5,671 bases of DNA, taken from assembly GCA_030431085.1 (NCBI GenBank), contig JAUIJW010000158.1, forward strand, positions 1 to 5,671, read 5' to 3'. The stretch's first letter is position 1; each line of letters begins with the position of its first letter. A model generated the notes under the pieces. The model was not told the DNA's origin. It saw only the letters and a list, made by a program, of their open reading frames with translations, and did no database searches. This document shows, piece by piece, positions 1 through 5,112 of this stretch. Source of the stretch: Bacteroidia bacterium (lineage in GTDB: Bacteria; Bacteroidota; Bacteroidia; Flavobacteriales; Flavobacteriaceae). The position numbers were made by a program, and so were the translations under genes.

Positions 1-509
1 TTAGAGTAATGATGTTTACCTTAATGCCTGCTTGGGGAATGAGCAATGCTGCAGCTACGTTAGTAGGCCAGAACTTAGGAGCAAACAAACCAGAAAGAGC
101 AGAGAGGTCTGTATGGAAAACAGGGAAATATAATGCTTGGTTTATGGGGTTAGTGTCTGTAGTCTATTTGATTTTTGCACCGGAGATTATTAATTTATTT
201 AATACAACACCTCAGGTAGTCAAGTATGGAAGTATGTGTTTAAGAGTTATCGCCGCGGGTTACATATTTTATGGCTACGGAATGGTTATCATACAATCAT
301 TTAATGGTGCTGGAGATACGAAAACACCAACATATATTAATTTTATATGCTTTTGGGTGTTCCAATTGCCATTTGCTTATCTTATAGCTATATTTTTAGA
401 TTTTGGTCCGATAGGCGTATTTTCGGCGATCACATTAGCAGAAATCCTTATTGCCTTGATTGGTGTTATTTTGTTTAAAAAAGGGCGTTGGAAGACCGTA
501 AAAGTGTAA
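1..509 (+). CDS. MATE family efflux transporter, C-terminal part (5' end outside window)
   Basis: This is the last ~168 residues of an inner-membrane multidrug and toxin extrusion antiporter, a family that exports cationic drugs or metabolites in exchange for Na+ or H+. The frame is open to the left edge (first full codon at 3), so the ATG at 9 is internal and not a start. The visible part opens with the C-lobe signature: Pro-Ala-Trp-Gly, then Ala-Ala-Thr-Leu-Val-Gly-Gln-Asn-Leu-Gly-Ala, then a Lys-Pro-Glu-Arg-Ala loop. This matches the start of the second MatE repeat (TM7/TM8 region). Several hydrophobic helices follow, with the family motif FNGAGDTKTP between them, and a basic cytoplasmic tail ends at TAA 507-509. 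Full members have about 450-470 residues, so roughly two thirds lies upstream. Substrate and coupling ion cannot be told from this part. It converges with the lipoprotein gene 60 bp downstream. Confidence 0.93.
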   Translation, partial: RVMMFTLMPAWGMSNAAATLVGQNLGANKPERAERSVWKTGKYNAWFMGLVSVVYLIFAPEIINLFNTTPQVVKYGSMCLRVIAAGYIFYGYGMVIIQSFNGAGDTKTPTYINFICFWVFQLPFAYLIAIFLDFGPIGVFSAITLAEILIALIGVILFKKGRWKTVKV

Positions 510-550
510 ATCTAGGAAAAGAAATAATTTTCAGTTTTGTTTTATTCTTC

Positions 551-589
551 GAAAGAAACTTAATTACCTTTATTCAGGTGGTTTCTTTT
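551..589. terminator. Possible hairpin terminator between convergent genes
   Basis: GAAAGAAAC at 551-559 can pair with GTTTCTTTT at 581-589 (eight Watson-Crick pairs plus one G-U). Inside it, ACCT (566-569) can pair with AGGT (576-579). On the + strand the right arm is T-rich and runs into TTTTCTAGTTT, so it could end MATE transcription. The right arm lies inside the end of the opposite lipoprotein gene. There is no clean U-run on either strand and the stem is AT-rich, so this is a weak call. Confidence 0.3.
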
Positions 590-1172
590 CTAGTTTAAGG
601 CTATCTTCAATTGGGGCGTAAGTGTTAATTAAATTGGTATCGGTAATAGTTTTGGCTTCTTGAATAAAATTTTTAACCTCGGCATTTAGCTTTTCCTGGC
701 TTACAACATTATTAATTTTTAAGTTAAGTGCCGAAAAGGCTTTGATTAAATCATCGCTTTCTTCTTGAATTTCTTTTTCAGTAATGGTAGGTATGGTGGC
801 CATATCCGCAAGTCTTAAACTCAGTGTATTAATTACATTTAAGCGCATTTTAACAGAGGGATCTTTAAATTTTTCAACTCTTATTGAATCTTTCATTTGC
901 GTCGCAAGTTCTGCTAGTTCTCCAGCGTTTAACAGAGCATCACTGTAAGAAATATTAGTGTACTGTTGAATGTATTTATCAAAATTTTGATATTCTCCCC
1001 AAGGTTCAACCATCAATTTTGCTTTTGTAGATAAAGGAGTTATTTTATGATTAAGTATGATTTTATGAGATTCTATACTGTCTAGTTTTTGTTCTAGAAT
1101 GGTTTCTGATTTTTTTTTGCCACAAGAATTCAATCCCATAACAATGGCAAATACTATAAAATAACGGATCAT
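570..1172 (-). CDS. Predicted lipoprotein of unknown function (200 aa)
   Basis: I do not recognise a named family. The N-terminus is a short lipoprotein signal peptide: Met-Ile-Arg, a hydrophobic stretch at residues 4-14, then Leu-Asn-Ser-Cys with Cys17 as the predicted lipidated residue. The mature protein starts Cys-Gly-Lys-Lys-Lys, which lacks the acidic surface-export signal known from Bacteroidota lipoproteins. I therefore infer a membrane anchor facing the periplasm rather than the cell surface. The mature ~184 residues look mostly helical, with no second membrane segment. The most family-like part is residues ~78-158, including MKDSIR (93-98), LRLADMATIPTIT (119-131) and FSALNLKINNV (146-156). 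This resembles small periplasmic helical proteins conserved in flavobacteria, but I cannot assign a role. It is transcribed divergently from the threonine dehydrogenase gene, with a TAnnTTTG box just upstream, so it is probably monocistronic. Confidence 0.85.
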   Translation of the reverse strand: MIRYFIVFAIVMGLNSCGKKKSETILEQKLDSIESHKIILNHKITPLSTKAKLMVEPWGEYQNFDKYIQQYTNISYSDALLNAGELAELATQMKDSIRVEKFKDPSVKMRLNVINTLSLRLADMATIPTITEKEIQEESDDLIKAFSALNLKINNVVSQEKLNAEVKNFIQEAKTITDTNLINTYAPIEDSLKLEKKPPE

Positions 1173-1192
1173 AACCTGAGTGATTTAAAGCT

Positions 1193-1200
1193 CAAAAATA
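1193..1200 (-). promoter_or_regulatory. Candidate -7 promoter box for the lipoprotein gene
   Basis: The minus strand reads TATTTTTG, an exact match to the Bacteroidota -7 element TAnnTTTG. It ends 20 bp before the lipoprotein ATG (1172), which would give a leader of only about 15 nt. No clear TTTG (-33) element lies about 20 bp further upstream, so this is a half-supported promoter. Confidence 0.45.
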
Positions 1201-1257
1201 CATAAATAAAAGAAGTACTTCATAGAGGATACTATAAAATCAAGCATGAATAATGAG

Positions 1258-1265
1258 TATATTTG
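1258..1265 (+). promoter_or_regulatory. Candidate -7 promoter box for the threonine dehydrogenase gene
   Basis: TATATTTG exactly fits the Bacteroidota -7 consensus TAnnTTTG. It ends 24 bp before the ATG at 1290, so transcription would start near 1270 with a leader of about 20 nt. The TTG at 1263-1265, which would extend the reading frame by nine codons, is part of this box. That argues for the ATG at 1290. No strong -33 TTTG is visible at the expected distance. Confidence 0.5.
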
Positions 1266-1289
1266 TATAGAACAATTAATTCAATAACA

Positions 1290-2234
1290 ATGCAGAAAAA
1301 AGTTTTAATTATAGGCGCTAGTGGTCAAATAGGTACTGAATTAACCTTAAAATTAAGGCAACAATTAGGTAATGATAATATTGTAGCTTCTGATATTAGA
1401 AATGGTAATTATGAAGTGATGCAATCTGGACCGTTTGAAATTTTAGATGCCACGTCTAAAGAAGATCTTTTAAGGGTTGTAGAAAAGTATCATATTACAG
1501 AAGTTTATTTAATGGCGGCCATGCTATCTGCCATTGCAGAGAAAAAGCCAAAAAGTGCTTGGGATTTAAATATGGTTTCTTTATTTAACGTTCTTGATTT
1601 AGCAAAAGAACAAAGAATTAAGAAAGTGTTTTGGCCAAGTTCTATAGCCGTATTTGGCCCCCTCTCTCCCAAAAAAGAAACGCCGCAAGATACAATTATG
1701 AATCCTTCAACAGTTTATGGTATTAGTAAATTAGCGGGAGAACACTGGTGTAATTATTATCACGAAAAATTTGGAGTGGATATAAGAAGTATTCGGTATC
1801 CGGGTATTATCAGTTATAAAACTAACCCTGGTGGGGGAACAACAGATTATGCTGTTGAAATTTTTCATGGTGCTTTAAAGTATAAAAAATACAAGTGCTT
1901 TTTAAAAGAAGACGCCTACCTACCCATGATGTATATGAGTGATGCTATTAAGGCCACCATTGGATTGATGAACCATGAAAAATTTAATCATTACACGTCT
2001 TATAATATTGGGGCAATAAGTTTTTCGCCTAAAGAGATAGCCCAAGAAATTAGTAAACATATACCAGATTTTGAAATGAGTTATACTCCAGATTCACGTC
2101 AAGCAATCGCAGAAAGCTGGCCTCAAAGTATTAACGATCTGCGGGCTAGAGAAGATTGGGGTTGGCAACATCAATATGAGTTGCCAGAATTGGTAAAAAC
2201 TATGTTACAAGGGTTACATTATACTATTAAGTAA
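1290..2234 (+). CDS. tdh: L-threonine 3-dehydrogenase, short-chain (UDP-galactose epimerase-like) type
   Basis: Predicted cytosolic NAD+-dependent oxidation of L-threonine to 2-amino-3-ketobutyrate (EC 1.1.1.103), the first step of threonine breakdown to glycine and acetyl-CoA. The 314-residue product is an extended SDR protein. The Rossmann loop G9-A-S-G12-Q-I-G15 follows a beta strand at residues 4-8. The catalytic set is Ser117/Ser118 in WPSSIAVFGP plus Tyr143 and Lys147 in YGISK. The substrate-side motif PGGGTTDY (180-187) is typical of short-chain threonine dehydrogenases, including the flavobacterial and vertebrate ones, and separates it from true sugar epimerases. The E. coli Tdh is an unrelated zinc enzyme, so the symbol is used here for function only. 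Many annotations would call this an NAD-dependent epimerase/dehydratase. I chose ATG 1290 over the in-frame TTG at 1263 because the Rossmann strand begins right after it and the TTG lies in the promoter box. No ketobutyrate CoA ligase gene is adjacent. Confidence 0.88.
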   Translation: MQKKVLIIGASGQIGTELTLKLRQQLGNDNIVASDIRNGNYEVMQSGPFEILDATSKEDLLRVVEKYHITEVYLMAAMLSAIAEKKPKSAWDLNMVSLFNVLDLAKEQRIKKVFWPSSIAVFGPLSPKKETPQDTIMNPSTVYGISKLAGEHWCNYYHEKFGVDIRSIRYPGIISYKTNPGGGTTDYAVEIFHGALKYKKYKCFLKEDAYLPMMYMSDAIKATIGLMNHEKFNHYTSYNIGAISFSPKEIAQEISKHIPDFEMSYTPDSRQAIAESWPQSINDLRAREDWGWQHQYELPELVKTMLQGLHYTIK

Positions 2235-2239
2235 GGTTT

Positions 2240-2247
2240 TATCTTTG
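2240..2247 (+). promoter_or_regulatory. Candidate -7 promoter box for the thioredoxin-like gene pair
   Basis: TATCTTTG exactly matches TAnnTTTG in the 44-bp gap after the threonine dehydrogenase stop, 31 bp before the ATG at 2279. It suggests that the next two genes have their own promoter in addition to any read-through. No convincing -33 TTTG is seen in the end of the upstream gene. Confidence 0.42.
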
Positions 2248-2278
2248 TTACGTCATATCAATCAAAGAGAACAATCTT

Positions 2279-2881
2279 ATGGAAAAAATTATCAAAAATA
2301 GTTTGCAAAAAGCCTTAAGCTACGAGGCTTATAAAACTTTAATTATTGATCTGTTAAAACAGGGGAAATCAACTGGAGTTTTACAATCGGAAGATTTACT
2401 ACAGTACAGTAAATTGAATGATAAAAGAATGAAAAGATTAGACAAACAGGTTAAGATCGATCCAATAACTCAGAAGAAAGCTAGAGATATTCAAAAGGAC
2501 TTTACTTGGTTAGTGTTGACAGAAAGTTGGTGTGGTGATGCTGCCCAAACGCTACCAGTTATTAATAAAATAGCCGAAGAAAATTCAAAAATAAACCTAC
2601 GTATTGTTTCAAGAGATGAGAATGAAGATTTAATGAATGCTTTTTTAACTAATGGATCTAAGTCTATACCAAAACTTATTGTTGTTGAAAACGAATCGAA
2701 TAAGGTTGTGGGTTCTTGGGGGCCAAGATCTAAAGTGGCTACCGGTATGGTAGAGGCTTATAAAAGTGAACATGGTAAATTAGATGCAGCCTTTAAAAAA
2801 GATCTTCAGATTTGGTACAATAAAGATAAAGGTGAAAGTGTTCAACACGATTTACGTGAGTTTTTAGAAATAATGCAATAA
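2279..2881 (+). CDS. Thioredoxin family protein with a single active-site cysteine
   Basis: A 200-residue predicted cytosolic protein with no signal peptide or membrane segment. An alpha-helical N-terminal part (about 1-70) precedes a thioredoxin-like fold: a beta strand at 76-81, the active-site motif Trp84-Cys85-Gly-Asp87-Ala88, a following helix, and the cis-proline signature Ser129-Ile-Pro131. The classical CxxC is reduced to CGDA. Cys85 is the only cysteine in the protein, so an intramolecular dithiol/disulfide cycle is impossible. It resembles the Thioredoxin_9-type group, which has a similar layout. The cellular role and partner are not known to me. A monothiol reductase, a peroxide-sensing or mixed-disulfide role, or a purely structural use of the fold are all possible. 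The ATG at 2279 is preceded by A-rich sequence without a Shine-Dalgarno. The gene ends 2 bp before the next start, indicating co-translation with the 155-residue protein. Confidence 0.87.
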   Translation: MEKIIKNSLQKALSYEAYKTLIIDLLKQGKSTGVLQSEDLLQYSKLNDKRMKRLDKQVKIDPITQKKARDIQKDFTWLVLTESWCGDAAQTLPVINKIAEENSKINLRIVSRDENEDLMNAFLTNGSKSIPKLIVVENESNKVVGSWGPRSKVATGMVEAYKSEHGKLDAAFKKDLQIWYNKDKGESVQHDLREFLEIMQ

Positions 2882-2883
2882 GT

Positions 2884-3351
2884 ATGTATAAAAACTTTAA
2901 ATTGTTTTCTGATGAGGCAAAAGTCCTCATATTTCCATCTAGTCGAAATCTATACCCACAAGAAATAGAACAACTTAATAGAGAGATTCCGTTATTTTTA
3001 GCGGAATCTTTTGAGCTAGATTTAGGGTATCAATTAAAGTATAAACGATTTTTAATTTTTTATATTGAGGATAATATCTCTTTTTCGGCAGATAACCATG
3101 AAGAACTGGTAAACTATATACTAAATTTAGAAAAAAGGTTAAGTATAAGTTTACTTGATAAGGTTAACGTTTGTTTTAAGCAGGGCAATCATGTACAGCG
3201 TAAAGAGATGAATGAGTTTAAAGCTTTAATTAAAAATAGAGGTGTTTCAAAAAAAACAATTGTATTCAATAATTTAATAACCTCTAAAGCCGAATTAGAC
3301 CATTGTTGGGAAACGCCAGCGTCCGAAAGCTGGATTTCGCACCTTTTTTAA
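2884..3351 (+). CDS. Conserved flavobacterial 155-aa protein (family often labelled 'ABC transporter ATPase')
   Basis: A small soluble protein with no signal peptide or transmembrane helix. The C-terminal half matches my memory of a conserved Bacteroidota family: LLDKVNVCFKQG (90-101), KKTIVFNNLIT (123-133) and the closing WETPASESW (142-150). That family is frequently listed as 'ABC transporter ATPase', but the sequence has no Walker A (GxxxxGKS/T), no LSGGQ signature and no Walker B, and is far too short for an ABC domain. I therefore give it no enzymatic function. Residues 66-72 (SFSADNH) sit where I recall relatives having a GCSID-type motif, so this copy may be a divergent paralogue. Its cysteines are Cys97 and Cys141. 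The start ATG lies 2 bp after the thioredoxin-like gene stop, so the two are probably one transcript. The stop codon overlaps the truB stop on the other strand. Confidence 0.82.
   Translation: MYKNFKLFSDEAKVLIFPSSRNLYPQEIEQLNREIPLFLAESFELDLGYQLKYKRFLIFYIEDNISFSADNHEELVNYILNLEKRLSISLLDKVNVCFKQGNHVQRKEMNEFKALIKNRGVSKKTIVFNNLITSKAELDHCWETPASESWISHLF
3348..3351. other. Shared TTAA: overlapping stop codons of two convergent genes
   Basis: TTAA holds the TAA of the 155-aa gene (+, 3349-3351) and the TAA of truB (-, 3350-3348), a 4-bp tail-to-tail overlap. There is no intergenic space for a terminator, so each transcript must extend into the other gene and be antisense to it. Confidence 0.9.
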
Positions 3352-4037
3352 TCTAAAAGTTTTACAAAATCTAATGGTGATATTGCCTCCTTAACATCAA
3401 AGTCTCCACTTTTAGTACGCCTTAAGACACTAAGGTATGCCCCTGATTTTAATGCTAAACCAAACTCATGAGCGAGAGATCTTATATAAGTACCCTTAGA
3501 ACAAACCACTCTAAACTCTACTTCATTGTCTTTGATTGAGGTAATTTCAAACTCTAAAATTTCGATTTCTCTTGATTTTATGTGTGTAGTCTCTCCTTTT
3601 CTTGCCAATTCATAAAGTCTTACCCCATCTTTTTTAATGGCTGAGTATAAGGGAGGTTGTTGTTGAATTTTACCGATAAATTGCTTGGTAGTTTGATGAA
3701 TTAGATCTTCTGTAATATGACCGGTTTCAAATGTTTGATCAACGTTAGTTTCAAGATCATAAGAGGGGGTTGTTTTACCAAGTATGATGGTGCCAGTATA
3801 TTCTTTAGTTTCTGATTGAAAAGTATTTATTTTTTTAGTGAACTTCCCTGTACAAATCACTAATAATCCCGTGGCCAACGGATCTAAAGTGCCAGCATGT
3901 CCAACTTTTATTTTTTTAATATTAAATTTTCTTCTAATGGCCCAACGGAGCTTATTAACTACTTGAAATGAGGTCCAAGTTAAGGGTTTGTCAATCAAAA
4001 TGATTTGGCCATTTTTAAAATCTTCTCCCTCCATCAT
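3348..4037 (-). CDS. truB: tRNA pseudouridine(55) synthase TruB
   Basis: Converts U55 in the T-loop of elongator tRNAs to pseudouridine in the cytosol. The family motifs are in order: DKPLTWTS (16-23), then KVGHAGTLDPLATGLL (44-59) with catalytic Asp52, then EYTGTI with Tyr80, QQPPLYSAIKKDG in the middle, and CSKGTYIRSLAHEFG near the end. The product has 229 residues against about 314 in E. coli because the C-terminal PUA domain is absent, which is usual for Bacteroidota TruB. I chose the ATG at 4037 (the second Met codon directly follows, at 4034). The frame stays open to 4088, but those extra codons lie inside uppP, give a non-family cysteine-rich peptide, and are rejected. It starts 2 bp after the uppP stop, implying translational coupling, and is the last gene of the ftsX operon. 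Confidence 0.96.
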   Translation of the reverse strand: MMEGEDFKNGQIILIDKPLTWTSFQVVNKLRWAIRRKFNIKKIKVGHAGTLDPLATGLLVICTGKFTKKINTFQSETKEYTGTIILGKTTPSYDLETNVDQTFETGHITEDLIHQTTKQFIGKIQQQPPLYSAIKKDGVRLYELARKGETTHIKSREIEILEFEITSIKDNEVEFRVVCSKGTYIRSLAHEFGLALKSGAYLSVLRRTKSGDFDVKEAISPLDFVKLLD

Positions 4038-4039
4038 AT

Positions 4040-4834
4040 TTATTGAGTTAAAGCATAAATAATGGCTATCGTTCCTACAATAGCACAATAGATTGAAAAA
4101 TAAGACAGCTTACTTTTTTTTACCAATGAAATCATCCACTGGCATGCCAATAATCCAGAAAAGAATGCGGCTAAGAAACCTACTGCTAAAAGTCCTGTTT
4201 GATCGCTTTGAAATTGTATTTCTCCACCAAAAATATCTTTAGCCACTTTACCAAAAATAAGAGGTACAACCATTAAAAATGAAAATCTGGCCGCTTTGGT
4301 ACGATCTACTCCCAACAATACAGATGTAGAAATTGTAGCTCCAGACCTTGAAATACCAGGTAACATAGCAATGGCTTGGGCGATGCCTATGATAAAGGCA
4401 TTTGAAAAAGATACAGATTTAAGAGTGTTTTTAGCTTTATCTGCTAAGAGTAATAAAATGGCGGTAAGGATAAGCATTGAGCCTACCAATAGAATTTTAC
4501 CACCAAAAAAAGATTCTAATTGTGTTTCAAAAAGCAAACCTACAATTACAGCAGGTACCATGGAAAGTATAATTTTAATAGAAAATTTCATGGCTTCATT
4601 GTATTTAAACTGAAATAAACCATTGAAGATTTCTATTATTTCTTTTCTAAAAATAACGATAGTACTTAGTGCCGTTGCAAAATGTAAGACTACCGTAAAT
4701 GTTAAACTTTCTTGAGGAAGACTTTGGTCGCCAAATAAAGCTTTGGCTAATTCTAAATGACCACTCGATGAAACAGGTAAAAACTCTGTTAGCCCTTGAA
4801 TAAGGCCTAAAATGATAGCTTCTAAATAGCTCAT
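4040..4834 (-). CDS. uppP: Undecaprenyl-diphosphatase UppP (BacA)
   Basis: Inner-membrane phosphatase that converts undecaprenyl diphosphate to the monophosphate, recycling the lipid carrier for peptidoglycan and surface polysaccharide synthesis. Overexpression in other bacteria gives bacitracin resistance. The 264-residue length is normal for the family. The first signature is Q13-G-L-T-E17-F-L-P-V-S-S-S-G-H26, containing the catalytic-region Glu17, Ser23 and His26. The second is LPGISRSGAT (158-167) with Arg163. About seven or eight hydrophobic segments surround these motifs, and there is no signal peptide. Q13 stands where E. coli has Glu17; the family motif tolerates E or Q there, so I expect an active enzyme. 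It is 14 bp downstream of the DUF3098 gene and 2 bp upstream of truB, with no separate TAnnTTTG box in the gap, so it should depend on the operon promoter beyond the window edge. Confidence 0.97.
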   Translation of the reverse strand: MSYLEAIILGLIQGLTEFLPVSSSGHLELAKALFGDQSLPQESLTFTVVLHFATALSTIVIFRKEIIEIFNGLFQFKYNEAMKFSIKIILSMVPAVIVGLLFETQLESFFGGKILLVGSMLILTAILLLLADKAKNTLKSVSFSNAFIIGIAQAIAMLPGISRSGATISTSVLLGVDRTKAARFSFLMVVPLIFGKVAKDIFGGEIQFQSDQTGLLAVGFLAAFFSGLLACQWMISLVKKSKLSYFSIYCAIVGTIAIIYALTQ

Positions 4835-4848
4835 TAAAAGTTAATATT

Positions 4849-5103
4849 TTACTTATTAGGTTTTGTAAATATGGCATAGATTTCAATACCAAGGCCTATG
4901 ATTACAACCGTTGGAGCGAGTCTAATCCTTCTAAAATTATAGATGCTTTCATTGAATACATTAGGGTCTTCGCTACCACCACCAGCCATTAATGCAAATC
5001 CGATAAGAATCACTACCACACCAATTATCATGGTGATATAATTTTTCTTTTCGAAAAGAAATTCTTCTTGAGGTTTGTTGATTTCTTTTTTATTTTTTGC
5101 CAT
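4849..5103 (-). CDS. DUF3098 family small membrane protein
   Basis: An 84-residue inner-membrane protein of unknown function. A lysine/glutamate-rich cytoplasmic start (1-20) is followed by the family block FEKKNY and TM1 (about 22-40), ending in LMAGGGSEDP (38-47). A short loop NVFNESIYNFRRIRLAP (48-64) leads into TM2 (about 63-80) and a short basic tail. The GGGSxDPNVFN and FRRIxLAP blocks are what I recognise as DUF3098, a family found in Bacteroidota. Start: the ATG at 5103 fits the family length; the in-frame TTG two codons upstream (5109) is unlikely. It begins 9 bp after the ftsX stop and ends 14 bp before uppP. This fixed-looking placement suggests a link to FtsX or envelope synthesis, which is inference only. 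Both termini are predicted cytoplasmic. Confidence 0.92.
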   Translation of the reverse strand: MAKNKKEINKPQEEFLFEKKNYITMIIGVVVILIGFALMAGGGSEDPNVFNESIYNFRRIRLAPTVVIIGLGIEIYAIFTKPNK

Positions 5104-5112
5104 GTTCAAAAT

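Noticed and set aside
516..532. Small hairpin GAAAA/TTTTC just after the MATE stop
   Set aside because: A five-pair, almost all A-T stem is too weak to call a terminator; the 551-589 hairpin is the better candidate.
1658..1680. Pyrimidine run CCCCCTCTCTCCC followed by an A-rich run inside the dehydrogenase gene
   Set aside because: It looked like a possible frameshift or slippage site, but the frame continues intact through the Tyr143/Lys147 motif. It simply encodes GPLSPKKE.
2243..2268. CTTTG...CAAAG inverted repeat upstream of the thioredoxin-like gene
   Set aside because: Five-base arms with a 16-bp spacer occur by chance in AT-rich DNA, and one arm is already part of the -7 box.
4038..4088. 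N-terminal extension of TruB (about 17 residues, cysteine-rich) overlapping uppP
   Set aside because: It is outside the TruB family N-terminus. ATG 4037, 2 bp after the uppP stop, gives the expected MMEGEDFKNG start.
4296..4613. 105-codon open frame on the + strand
   Set aside because: It lies wholly antisense to uppP, whose family motifs are complete. The translation has no recognisable pattern.
4647..4892. 81-codon open frame on the - strand
   Set aside because: It is another frame of uppP and the end of the DUF3098 gene; both real genes use different frames with clear motifs.
5104..5109. TTG start adding two residues to the DUF3098 protein
   Set aside because: The normal ATG at 5103 fits the family, and TTG starts are rare in this AT-rich context.
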